Shown piece by piece: positions 36,076 to 47,200 of a stretch of DNA of 64,000 nucleotides. Made by a program: the position numbers and the translations under genes. Origin of the DNA: Rutpela maculata (Eukaryota > Arthropoda > Insecta > Coleoptera > Cerambycidae); NCBI GenBank assembly GCA_936432065.2, contig OW386290.2, positions 129,130,677 through 129,194,676 on the forward strand. The letters run 5' to 3'. The notes below the pieces were generated by a model. It did no database searches, was not told the origin of the DNA, and saw only the letters and a list, made by a program, of their open reading frames with translations. Position 1 is the stretch's first letter, and each line of letters starts with the position of its first letter.

Positions 36076-36987
36076 ATGGAAACCGACCACGTCGTCCCGC
36101 CTCCACCGCCGCCAACCCTTGAAGCCAGTCTCAACCTTCTGATGGAAGCAATACGAGAACTACAAGAAAGCCAGCGCCAACTACATGCCCAATTAGGAAA
36201 AAGTCTGGTAGCCATGCATAAAGAACAAAAAGCCGCCACCGCAAATCTCCGACGGCAAGTCCAAGAAATTGCCGCCTCCAGAAACACAACGAGCCCTCGT
36301 GTCTCACCATTCCCAGTCAACGACAGCCGTCCCATGTATATCACACCAAGCCCGACAATGCCTAAGTTCCAGGGTAAAAACAAACACCCTGTAAAATATC
36401 TGAACGAGCTGGAAATTTATATGAACAAAATCCATGTACCTGAAGAAAATAAACTGGACGTGGTACATGAATCCCTAACCGATGAGGCGCAAGATTGGTC
36501 AGCCATTTATAAAATTTCCTGGGAAACATTCGACGATTTTAAGGCAGACTTCTTGACTTATTTCTGGTCCGAGGAAGAACAAGATAAACTTCGTCGGCTC
36601 ATAACTACCGATCGCTGGTCACGCAAAGGTGGACGTAACATGGAATCACATTTTGCCTACTACATAGGGATGGCACGCTTGCTAACTGATCCAATACCGG
36701 AAGCTACCTTAGTGTCTGAGCTAATGAAACATTTCCCTGCCAATATTCAATCCTTATGGCAATTGAAAAACACCAAATCTATTGCCAGTGCTGCCGAATT
36801 TCTCCGCCACCAGGAGAACATTTTGACGCCATCTACTTCCTCGGGGCCGCTTTACACACAACAGGCGCTCTCAAGTCCTGACAAACGATACCTATGGGAC
36901 CATGGAAACAGGAACAACGGAGAAGAACGTAACCAGAATAATCCCAGACTTGGAATTGAGTACAGGCCGAATCCAGACAATTGTTAA
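36076..36987 (+). CDS. Retrotransposon Gag polyprotein (intact)
   Basis: A 303-codon ORF starts at the first in-frame ATG (METDHVV, 36076); the frame is open 45 nt further upstream to a splice-acceptor-like ATCAAACAG. Residues 7-13 are a proline run. Residues 20-75 form a coiled-coil-like helix (LLMEAIRELQESQRQLHAQL). The capsid-like domain follows, about residues 105-250, with PKFQGKNKHPVKYLNELEIY, WETFDDFKADFLTYFW, EEQDKLRRLITTDRW and LVSELMKHFPANIQSLW, the order of the Ty3/gypsy Gag family (PF03732 type). No CCHC zinc knuckle is seen before the TAA. Gag packages element RNA in a particle; here it is the only protein of the element. LTR similarity and the open frame suggest recent activity. 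Confidence 0.85.
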   Translation: METDHVVPPPPPPTLEASLNLLMEAIRELQESQRQLHAQLGKSLVAMHKEQKAATANLRRQVQEIAASRNTTSPRVSPFPVNDSRPMYITPSPTMPKFQGKNKHPVKYLNELEIYMNKIHVPEENKLDVVHESLTDEAQDWSAIYKISWETFDDFKADFLTYFWSEEEQDKLRRLITTDRWSRKGGRNMESHFAYYIGMARLLTDPIPEATLVSELMKHFPANIQSLWQLKNTKSIASAAEFLRHQENILTPSTSSGPLYTQQALSSPDKRYLWDHGNRNNGEERNQNNPRLGIEYRPNPDNC

Positions 36988-38328
36988 TCTCAACCTTCTT
37001 CAACCAGTCAACCCGCCAATCCAACAGACTGGCACATCAGGCAACATATAAGCTGGGTGACATAACAAATTCTCACTGCCAAAACCGAGGCATCCTGCAT
37101 CATAATATTGCCAATATACCTCAACGAAATTCAACCAATTTTCAGCTACTCAAACTTCCACTATTTTTGTTTTAGCAAAGACATTGCTCAACAAATAATC
37201 CTGGAAAAACAAATATAACTCGCTGAACACGACCTCGATGTACATGTTATCCTACCTTGTACCTCTGGGATAAATTGGCTACACATTAACGATGATAACT
37301 ACGAATACGAAGAGGTACGACGTCGGGCGAGTATCAACGATGGCAAGTGTTTCTTCGAGCAGTCGTAAATGGATATCACCACCGAGGCGTACTGGGAACT
37401 TGGAATCTGGGGGAGAGCGCGACGTGGTCTTAAAAGTGGTCCGAAGAAAGAAGTCTCTGCAGGGGCGGGTACTCGGAAGGGGCAACAGGGCATGGGTCAG
37501 GGTCGCGTATCCATTCAAAATTAGTTTTATTTTTCAATTTCAATTTTGATTTAAGTTAGGGGTAATATTTTTACTTTATAATAATTTTCACGTTAGTCAA
37601 TAATTTTTTTTTTAATATTCTACAATCATATGAAATTGAGAATAACTTAAAACATTTTTATTTGAATTTATTTATTTTCATACGCCAGAAATATTACTCA
37701 GAATAACGTAGATTCTTGCGCACTTGGCAATACATTTTTCTCCAGGGGTATCTTTTACCACAGAGAGTTGGTATGTCACTTCATTTATTTCGTGTAAAAG
37801 TTTTCTCCTGGATAGAATCCTGTTACTGGCCTGGTTACAGATTTTTGTCCTAAGACCTTCAAGGGTTATCATGTATATTCCGCATCGAGGGAAAATAATT
37901 GGAATATGGGGATAAATTCAGATTTAACTAGGGGTCATAGCTTTTGTCCTAGAGATATTCGAACGATTTAAGTTTTACTTGGAGATAATTCTGGAGAAAG
38001 TTTTTTTTAATTTTTAACTTGTTAGATAATATCGACAGAAATATTCTGGTGTAGATAGTTTTAAATATGAGTTAAATAGAATTGTAAAATTAGTAAGGAA
38101 AAGTTTAGTTTTTCCTCAATTAAGTTAGATAACTATAAATCATCTTAAAATTCACTGTTAGGTTTTCAAATGCAAATTAACTTGCACAGATAGTGTCATG
38201 TTAGGTGTTTAATCAATTTTCTTTTCAGAGTTAGGGACAAAACTTGTTAAATCATTGTACCACAGTTATCAATATTCACGCGATTCGTAGTTCATGCCAT
38301 AATTGACTTCGCACTTATAGCCTAAACA
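36988..38328 (+). other. Non-coding internal region of the Gag-only element
   Basis: About 1.3 kb with no Pol motif. A GC-richer block 37290-37510 has open frames on both strands, without recognised domain, and may be residue of a pol 3' end. The rest is AT-rich. Confidence 0.5.
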
Positions 38329-38341
38329 ACGAGGGGGAGAA
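38329..38341 (+). promoter_or_regulatory. Polypurine tract
   Basis: GAGGGGGAGAA lies directly before the 3' LTR, where plus-strand priming occurs in LTR elements. Confidence 0.7.
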
Positions 38342-40819
38342 TGTAACACCCTGTACCTAGGTCGTGTATTTACAAATTAATTTCCTAAATTTAAAATAGA
38401 TTTTACGTATTTTAGAATTTTGAAACAATGCAATCAAAATTAAATATTTTACGATAACAATTAAATCAATTTCATGCATAATGTACTTAAGTACAGAAAT
38501 ATTATTTTCTATATATTGTATTCAGTTTTAACAGGGTTTATTTCGACGCAAAAGTTGAGGTTCTCACAAACGTATCGGCTAAAAGAATGTGTTACATAAA
38601 CAGAAAGATCATCAACGTAAACGATAGAAAGCCATATTCATTAAAGACTTAAGTTCTAAATTTCTTATTAATGGGTAATTTAGATAACCGAAGGGTTAGC
38701 CGAGCGTTAGGTGCATACATGACAAATATTGCGTAGATCGCGAAGCTCGCTTGGTTTACTGTCCTTCTCACCCTTTCAGTTTGAGAATTTTTGTCTCTAT
38801 TTTAAAATCCTATATAAGTGCGGTTCCGGGGAAAGAAATTGGTCTTTTATTGACCTGCTCTTCGAGAGTACACTTGCTGGCAGTATTAATTACTCCGGTA
38901 TCTGCTTTTGTTTGAGTTCAGCCGTGCGGCCACCCCCAAAGGTGGTACGTAGTGCGACCATCGTCAGATGGTACGTAGTGGGGGCTATCCGTGGATAGTT
39001 TCGTAGTGCGAGTCATCCTATATGATTTCGTATTTATACAGATTTTCTTAGGAATCTGTGAAAGCTGAACGACGAAGCAGGGACCGTTGAAATAAAAAGG
39101 TTTACTGGCTTTTTCAATCTCCGCACAGAGCGACGAGTGTTTTGAGTGGGTAATTCATTGTCTGTCCGAGTGTAACCCTCTGGGGTTGCTCTTGGATAGA
39201 CCGTGAGGTGCCTACCGTGGATCACTCGCCCGTCCTACGGGAGAAGGCAAATGTTAGTTAACTTCGTTAGCACTGTGTACTTTCAAGTTCGTTCTTAAGA
39301 TGGGCGACGCACACGACGCCGACGCTACTATGGGAGCTGGGGGAGATTTAACTGGAGACCTCACAGTATATCAAACAATAAGTATAAAAAATTATTTAAT
39401 CATATGCGAGACGTTGTCATTTTTGGTTTGTCCATTAACTTTAATATGAAATTAAACTCGAATTTTTATTTTTCTAAATTTACTAAATTTAACTTAATGA
39501 CAACGTTAATCGTTTTTCTTCTCCTAATTAAAATTTACGACTCTATAATCTGCGAAGTCAACTCAAAAGTAATTTGTGTTTAGGTTTTCATTGTGGTACT
39601 TTGATAATAGTTTATTTATTTAAAAGTATGCATTTTCAGTATTCAAATTGATTAACTCACGATTGTGATTTGCAACTATTTTAGTAATTTAATTAATGGA
39701 AAGTTTCGTTGGGTTTTTAAAATGTTATTACAATGATTGTTGTTTTAATATTCCGCTCAGCTATGTAAATAATATTTAGTACAGTCGCGAATGGTCTATT
39801 GCAGACTTTGCAATTATTAGTCTTCAGCATTTGCTTTTAAGGATTCATAATTGCCATCTCTGCATTTATACCTCACCAAGTTATCATTTACATATGATAA
39901 GATTTGAACACAGCTCTTTTTTTTATCACTTTTAATTTTGAAAGGCAAGCACAAGATTTTGTTGGTTGTCACTTCATCTAGATACAAATAACAACGATAC
40001 AACGAAATGGGACCAATTTTGGTCTCGGCCAAGTGCAATTGTAACTAGCCAAAACAACAACAACAACACTACGCTTCGAAACATCGCTATCTACGACAGT
40101 TGTGGCAATTTGATAGGGTTTTGTTGATTGCTTTTTATCACCATATTATTATCATGATTGGGAAATTTCCCGAGCTGTGTCAAATTTTACGTATGACGAC
40201 GACCATTATAAATACTTCAGGAAAATGACTATTGTCATTGTAAACAATTTATTTTATTGTTTGCAGAACTGACCTGATTATTCGACGGATTAATGTGACA
40301 ATTGTCCCAACGAATGCTTTCCTTCTTTTCATGTAAACTGTGGCAATTGCCCCAACAATTATATAATACAATGTTTCAAATGAGTATGACAATTGTCTAA
40401 AATAAACGTATTAAAACGTTTTCTGTGTTTTCCTTCAATATTCTACTTTTCAGGAATAAGTGAGATTAAATAAATAAATATAATTCTTTAGACAAAATAA
40501 ATCAATTACAGATGCAATTTGTAATTACAGTGAAATCAGTATTAAATAGAGTACAGTCAAATAAAAAGGTACCAAAATAAAATCAACTAATAAATGAGTG
40601 TTGTTAAAATTAAAATAAATAAATTTGATCAGTAAATAGAAACAAGTAATATCAAACTTTATAAAAAGAATCTATGGTTAAACAAAAATACAGTCACAAC
40701 GTAAATTTGGGTCCTAACTTTAAAAATCTAGAAGATCACGTAAATGGCCAACTTTGTATATTTTTCTGTCTCACTCAAAAGAGAGAGATAAATATACGAC
40801 TGGGGTATGGGGTGTTTCA
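38342..40819 (+). repeat. 3' LTR, 2,478 bp
   Basis: It is identical in length to the 5' LTR and differs at four sites. Its TATAAG, hairpin array and GC-rich frame are all preserved. It could drive transcription into the PLE sequence downstream. Confidence 0.9.
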
Positions 40820-42364
40820 CAAGTGTTTATAGAAAACCGGCACATACAAACAGAGGTGTTTAAAATGTTTGCAAGATATAGGGCGAAAATCATCGCTTCT
40901 AATGATGAAATATTAAACAATGAGAAACGGTTTATAACAGAGGTCCTTACAAACAATCAATACTCTGAAGCCTTTGTTGATAAAACCTTCATAAATATTG
41001 AAAATAACAATCAGAAAAACGTTTCTCAGCGTTAATTCCTTATGTACAAGGATTATCCGAAAAGTTAGAATAATAGCAAGTACCTAAAACAGTTTTAAAG
41101 ATTATATTGCATCAGCAGCCATTCTAAAACAAGCCAAACCACCGAAACCAAACATAACAAGAGGAGAAAGACAGGCCCTAAAACACTCACGGACCACGCC
41201 AACGTAACAGTTATGCCAGCGCACAAAGGAAATGCCACTGTACTAATGGATAGAGAGATTACCAGCAGAAAGTACTAAACTTGTTAGAAGATCAAGTTTA
41301 CGTCCAAATCACACGAAATCCAACAAGGACCATCGAAAAAGGCGATCAAGGAATCCTGCATACCAATAGAGCAACAGAAGAAACTGATACCATTAGAATC
41401 GAGGACGCCACAATTCTACTGCCTACCCAAGATCCACAAAGCAGGAGTTCCATTACGACCAATTGTAAGTGAATTCAACAACTCATGCGCTAGCAAGATA
41501 TTTAGCAGACATACTCAAAGCATTTGTTGGACAAACAGAACACCATATCAGGAATTCACACCATTTCATACAAGAGCTGAAGAACATCACAGTGGACCAC
41601 GAAGATATACTAGTCAGTTTTGACATAACATCACTCTTCACAAATATACCAGTTAATGAGGCGATAGAATTAGCTCGGGAAGAATTGCATCACCTTAGCA
41701 GACCTGATGGACCTTTGTGTCAACTCGACCTACTTCAACTTCAATGGAAGTCTATATAAACAAAAAAGATGGAGCAGCAATGGGTTCACCTTTATCACCA
41801 GTACTCGCCAACTTATTTATGGAAGCATTCGAAATATACGCTTTGGACAACTACCAATTGAAACCAAAATGTTGGTTCAGATACTTTCATTATATGGCAA
41901 CATGGCCGTGAGGAACTGGAGAATTTCAAGGACTACCTAAACAGCTTACATCAAATTCAAAATGGAAATAGAAACCGAGAGCCAACTTCCATTTTTGGAC
42001 GTCCTCGTGTTCAAGAAGGATAATGAAGGATTAGGACACAAGGTATACAGAAAACCGACGCATACTGACAGATACCTACACGCTAATTCTCACCACCACC
42101 CAGCACAAAAACAGGACGTCGTTAACACACTAGTACATAGAGCAAAGAAAATTTGCGAGACATAACATCTGCAAGAAGAATATCGGACCTTAAAAACATC
42201 ACTACAGAAAATGGATACAAACTGAAGGACATAGACAACGCAATAAAGAGACAAAATACAACCAGAACAGAAGAAAAAAGAAGAAAAGAAATACACGGCA
42301 ACAGCTTACCTTACCGTATATACAAGGATGTACGGATAGAATCGGAAGAGTTTTGGAGAAAAAT

Positions 42365-42573
42365 AACGTCAAAGTAGATTTTTTTTTTAGATTACTCTGA
42401 AGGAGCAGGCGATTGGCCTGCCCCCACTGCGACCTATAAGGTCTATTGTAGTACTCCTTTTTTGTGTGCCTCAGGGCTCCCCATCCAAACATGGTCTGCC
42501 CAGATTTCGAGTCTGTTGATAAGGGCCCCCAGGCACGGTTAACAGCCTCTGTCTTTCTCTCAACGTCAAAGTA
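42365..42573 (-). mobile_element. Short retroposon (185 bp) with 12-bp target duplication inside PLE 2
   Basis: The insert 42377-42561 is flanked by AACGTCAAAGTA on both sides. It carries a T-run at the left (a poly-A tail on the minus strand), so it is a minus-oriented, LINE-mobilised SINE or truncated LINE end. Its GC-rich body (CTGGGGGCCCTTATC on the minus strand) is not recognised. Confidence 0.75.
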
Positions 42574-42964
42574 ATATATAATGCGAAACAGAAGGTGGCA
42601 CAACATTTTCCCAAATACCAAGGTCCAGAAGAACTAGAAACACCATTGCATGTTCCTGCAGACAAGTTTATATCGGAGAGACCAAACGACGTATAAACAA
42701 CAGACTCAGAGAACACATTAGAAATACAAAGAAGGGAAATTCTACAAAATCAGCAGTTGCCGAACATTCAAAAGAAACCGGCCATTTGATAAAATTCGAC
42801 GAAACCAAGAAATTAGCCAACACCAGGAATTATTGGCCAAGAAGATACAGAGAAGCCATTGAAATAAATAAACATCCGAATAACTATAACCGTGAGAACA
42901 ATGATCCGCAACACGCCTCCTGATAACTGTATAAATAGAGGAGCTCAGTTCAGCAGAGCTCACT

Positions 42965-43006
42965 TCGCTTCAGAAGAAGACCACGACAATATGGTCGAAA
43001 CGTCAA
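42965..43006 (+). ncRNA. Degenerate hammerhead-ribozyme-like core at the PLE terminus
   Basis: CAGAAGA, a stem GACC...GGTC and GAAACGTC follow the order of the hammerhead core (CUGAnGA, stem II, GAAAC) known in PLE terminal repeats. The first box reads CAGAAGA rather than CUGAAGA, so it is probably inactive. Confidence 0.4.
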
Positions 43007-43699
43007 GCACTCAACCAAGTCTACAAGGAAGAAGACCTGGAAACCAGCAGCCAAATAAACGCATATGTTCCTGCAAAATCCGATCCTTACTATCAGAAAA
43101 CAATTCAACATAGATAGAATAGAACAACGTATAATATTTATTTTCAGTCACTTCCTGAATCCGAAAAGCTACGCAACCCTCGAATTGTCCGCCCGCAGGT
43201 CCATTTCATAATATCCTTCCTCGAATTTCCAAGCGGTATATTACGGCGGCACCGTGTTCTGGTGTGTTAACGAATGAACGAATCGCGCGAACCGCAACGA
43301 TGCCACATTAAATATTTCTCCTTAAATCTGATACAGATAGAGAAGTAGGCTAAAATGCCGCCCCCTAAATTGTGCCGCCCCGTGCGACTGAATCTGTTGC
43401 ACCCCCGCCAGGAACGGCCCTGAGCACTCGTAAACTTTTAAATGAGTGCAGTTTAAATCATGCCTTATTTGAATTATTTCAGTAGCTGGCAGAAAAATAC
43501 ATAATTTTTAGTTTGTTGTCGAGTTTATGTATGTTTTTTAATGTACTTATTTTGATGAAGTTTTGGAAATAAATGCTCTAAAACGTAATCACATTCTGAA
43601 TTTACAAAAAAAAAGAAGGGGTTTTCCAGTCACCCTGGTTATAACGGCATCCATGAAAGAAGGATTGGGTCTCGCAAAAGAAAAGTTTAAAACAAAACA

Positions 43700-44233
43700 A
43701 TACCTTGCTATAGTATTATATAAGTTTATTTAATTAAGTTACACAATACAATTATTTTCAATCAGTCATAAAAAATAAGAAATTTAGATTTATCTAAAAA
43801 ACTTACATCTTAATGTAATATCAACAGGTTGTTTTTCATCATATAGTACAATTTGCCTAATTAAATGAACTGGATAGGTACAAAAAATTTTACATAGAAA
43901 AATTACCTAAATACAAAAATGTTATAGCCGCCAAGGGAAAACCAGCCTTTCAAGAGATTACAAAAATAAGCAACATGTCCTAATCTGAGAAAGCACAAAA
44001 TTTTCGGTTTTAATGTAAAACAGCATTTTTATAAAATAAAACAAGGATCTGTGATGCTTTGGGTCACACTCACAGACATCGGACCTGCCTGACATATGAA
44101 CGAATTTATGAAAAAGGTTTTCAAAAAACTGAAAACAATACAAAATTCCTATTACATAAATAAATATAAATCCCTGTAGTAGGTAGAAATTTAACCTAGC
44201 CTTACTCTAAATCATTTAGAGAGTAAAATGGCG
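43700..44233 (-). other. Likely 3' UTR of pinocchio
   Basis: It follows the stop codon on the minus strand. AATAAA-type signals on that strand occur near 43726. The exact end is inferred. Confidence 0.4.
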
Positions 44234-47200
44234 TCATGAGTTGGCGCTGAGTTTCTCCAGACGCGAACTCAATTCCTGGGCAATGGCGGCGTTCTTCTGG
44301 CTCTGTTGGGGCTCATTGAAGCCACGGGCGCACTCCCCAGTCCAACGGGCTTTTCCACTGGCATGAGACTGCAAGAAAAGAGATACATTCCATGCGAATC
44401 CTCTTAATAAGTGACGAAAACTATCACAACATTATGAGCATCTACCAAAGTAAAACTTTATGTTTAATCTGACAATGAAAATAACTGCATCAAATAAAGC
44501 GATATTGAAAGTTTTCAAAGAGATGCAGGACATCAGCGTTCTTGTGTAAACAGCAACAAGACAAACATTGATGCTTGTAAAATATAACAGATCAAGTATA
44601 TGCTTACTTAGCACGAGTAAAATTAAGATCAATAATGCTTATAACACGAATCTTGGGTGTTTTACTGAAAGGGCATATGTGGAACGTTTATTGGCCATTG
44701 AGTAAAAAATACTTATTTCTATAACAAGAATGTGAAAGTAGCCTTTTTTGCATGTGAATTTACCAGAACAAGCCGTTAGTAATCAAATTTCAGTTTCTTC
44801 TGGACAAACAAGGGTATGATTATTTGTTGAACAAATTTCAATTATTCAAATTTGGTAGACGCTCAACGATATGGCAATTGTTTTCCACCTACCATGGACA
44901 GATCTCTTTTCCACTTGGCACCACAGCTACCGTCGCAGGCTGGGCAGGGGCGTTCGAGGGCGTAACCGCCACATTCAGAGCAATCGAGAGAGACATGGCT
45001 ATCGGCCCAGGATACTCCACAGGTAAAGCAACAGTTGAGCTGGTTACGGAGCTCCTCGATGGTCATCACGGCTTCTGAGTGGACCTGGGGACTCCAACTG
45101 GCTCCGGTGATGTCATCCAAACTGTGGCTCAGGGTAGTGAGTGAGCTGAAAGAAAAATGATTCGTGAGACTTAAAAATTTGCCGATAAATAATAGGTAAG
45201 TAATTTTGTAAATATTGAGTGAATTGACTCTGAAAACTGATTGTCTTTAACAGGGAATACATGTTGACACTGCAGATTTCAGTTTATTATACAGCAGATA
45301 TGCATAAAAAGTCTAACTAAAGCTGCCAGTAAATTAAATGCAGTTGCCGGCTAAATCACCGGATCTAACGCCACTCGACTTATTATGGAGTTACTTGATA
45401 AGTAAAATACTGTAGAAGACCAAAGAGAAAGAATTCGACTAGCTATTAGAGCTACTACTACACCTATAATGCAGTTAATCTGGCATTTGACTTGTGGATA
45501 ATTCCTACAAGAAACGTCTTTTTATAGATTGTTGAAGGAGTTGCCACAATCATTAATTAGTGTTTTCCAGCAAATTATCGTTGCTGTTACGACCGCCACA
45601 TTGGAAAAATGACTGTCAAAATAGGTTTTTCTCAATTATCTCATTTCCTGTTACCAAAATAAAAGTTGTAGTTTTTCTTCTTGCCTTTTTCTTACTCCCT
45701 ATAACATTGGAACACTTAATTTTAGGGTAGAACAGCAGAGGAAATAAACGAGAAAAACCAATTTTGACGTCATTTTTCAACGTGGTGGTAACGATATTTT
45801 TGTGGAAAACATTAATTAAGTAATGATTTTGGTAATCTCACCTATTATATAAAAAATGCTTGTAGTAAGCATTCACGGATGCTCCCCGTTTTTCGCTCTG
45901 CAGACTGTATCCATCAGGATATTATTAAAAATGCAGGCGTTATAATTTGGTACCCTTGCGGTAAATATTGGTTGATTTATCAAACAATGATTTTCTTTCA
46001 GCTTATAAATGGAAATATGAAGACCTTAAACGTCGTGAGAAATAGATTTCACGGCAGATTCGCTGTATATAACTTAAAAAATAACATTGGGCCTAGGACT
46101 GATCCTTGTGGAATTCCTAGTGACAAGTTGTTATTTTTGTGAAATTAAATGATTGCTTTGTTGCACTTATAGCTTGACTATAATATAATATAAATTACGC
46201 CATAGTAATATATTCAGGTAAAATATGAAAAATAAAACTAATAATAATGTACAAGTAAAAGCCCCTATCTAACGCCACTGAGCGTTAAAAAATCATCATT
46301 AAAATACCTTTCTAGTAGATACCTATCGTGTGATTACGAAAGAAAACCTTCAAAGCAATAACAAAGGAATTGCATAATCATTCAGTTTTCTCACTGCAGA
46401 TACTTATATACAACAATTATATCGTTATATCCAGCTATAACTATAATTTTAAAATGAACCGACATGACAGGAAGGATATCGTTTCATTCACAGACAGGAA
46501 AAAATAACACGTAAAACACGGGCTGCTATCAGCATGTCTCGGTTTTTTCGTATAATTTTTCGTCTGCTCCCTTTCCCCCGCTCCAGATAGACTTGCCGAA
46601 GTGGTGAGGTTTTTTGTAACGGTTCACGGTATCTTATCCATTTCCCGCACTATCGTAACAAAGGGAAATAAATAATTCCTTATCACAACAGCCAATGTTC
46701 CGCGTAATTTTAAATTAAACGCCTGCCATAGTATAGTTATCACGCATATTCACGGAGCTTGTGGCCATGCAATTTTCACGTGGCGTTTTATCTCGAAAAG
46801 AATTGGAAACGTATGATGAAACTATAAAAACCAATTGATAGTAGGATATATACTTATATAACCTCTGGGGAATAACTTTATTGACTTTGTAATTGTAACT
46901 TATTTTTTTTACAATATCAGTGAACAATCAGACGCCAGTGTGTAATTAAAAGCACTGACCTCACAAATACAAAAATAAAGGTGCATACATCGTGTTAAGT
47001 AACAATAGAATATCATTTTTATTGGTAGTTGTGAAACCCAACAAAAGGTGATTAGTGTCGAAAAATAATATTTGTGGTTTCCGCATTTTAATTACCACAC
47101 CATGCCAGGCCAGTTAGAAACTTATTTACGATTTTTTATCTCGAAAATATTTGTTTCTTGGTAATCGTAAAAATAAATGAAGTACCTATTAAGAAAACGA

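Larger units (their letters stand above)
33476..40823 (+). mobile_element. Gag-only LTR retrotransposon with 2,478-bp LTRs (TR-GAG-like), CAAG target duplication
   Basis: The element 33480-40819 has LTRs 33480-35957 and 38342-40819, beginning TGTAACACCC and ending GGGTGTTTCA (near-complementary). CAAG flanks it (33476-33479, 40820-40823), and the host PLE frame is continuous without it. By hand alignment the LTRs differ at four positions (33958, 34119, 35183, 35406 and their partners at +4862), with no indel. The internal region is only 2,384 bp: a PBS-like TGGTGCCGTGACCAGG next to the 5' LTR, one gag ORF, about 1.3 kb non-coding, and a polypurine tract AACGAGGGGGAGAA. No protease, RT, RNase H or integrase is present, so it must be mobilised in trans. 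Gag and the 4-bp duplication fit Ty3/gypsy. Confidence 0.85.
33066..41110 (+). pseudogene. Penelope-like element 1: reverse transcriptase, split by LTR element
   Basis: Penelope-like elements (PLEs) encode an RT followed by a GIY-YIG nuclease. Here 33103-33384 reads FYQQYFGMAMGSPLSPILSN and IWWRYADDIFAIWPHG (catalytic YADD), then a stop at 33382, IKFTFEKETRNELPFLAVL and IIETS up to 33479. The frame resumes after the LTR element at 40824 with VYRKPAHTNR, then FITEVLTNNQYSEAFVDKTF (40950) and IPYVQGLSEKL (41038-41070). Its GIY-YIG part is missing and element 2 follows at once. Stops and frameshifts make it non-functional. Confidence 0.82.
41106..43110 (+). pseudogene. Penelope-like element 2: RT plus GIY-YIG nuclease, decayed
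   Basis: Order on the plus strand: AKPPKPNITRGERQALKHS and VMPAHKGNATVLMD (41150-41260), YCLPKIHKAGVPLRPIVS (41420-41470), HHIRNSHHFIQELKNITVDH, LVSFDITSLFTNIPVNEAIE (41610-41670, catalytic D), QKDGAAMGSPLSPVLANLFM (41770-41820), the YADD region deleted near 41885, MEIETESQLPFLDVLVFKKD, KVYRKPTHTDRYLHANSHHH (42040-42100), and then the GIY-YIG domain ACSCRQVYIGETKRRINNRL and LREHIRNTKKG (42650-42730) with EINKHPNNYNREN. The tail has GTATAAATAG and a hammerhead-like core. Frameshifts, a deletion and a 185-bp retroposon break it. It lies in tandem behind element 1, as PLEs often do. Confidence 0.85.
32421..43430. mobile_element. hAT-bounded insertion of ~11 kb with perfect 8-bp target duplication
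   Basis: The left end CAGGGCCGTTCCTGGG starts at 32429 and the right end, inverted, reads CAGGGCCGTTCCTGGCG and ends at 43422. AGCACTCG flanks both sides exactly (32421-32428, 43423-43430). Subterminal GCCGCCCC words occur at both ends. No hAT transposase remains inside: the interval is filled by a MITE, two Penelope-like elements, an LTR element and a short retroposon. The coherent ends and duplication argue that these all inserted into, or were carried by, one hAT copy. Confidence 0.85.

Noticed and set aside
36039..36383. Minus-strand ORF opposite gag
   Set aside because: It is the shadow of the gag coding frame; codon pattern and motifs favour the plus strand.
37292..37549. Overlapping ORFs on both strands after gag as a pol remnant
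   Set aside because: No RT, protease, RNase H or integrase motif; kept only as unassigned GC-richer sequence.
32421..43430. A hAT transposase within the 11-kb interval
   Set aside because: No hAT dimerisation or DDE motif was found in any frame I read; all ORFs are explained by PLE or Gag.
44824..45078. Plus-strand ORF opposite pinocchio exon B
   Set aside because: It is the antisense shadow of the conserved cysteine-rich exon.
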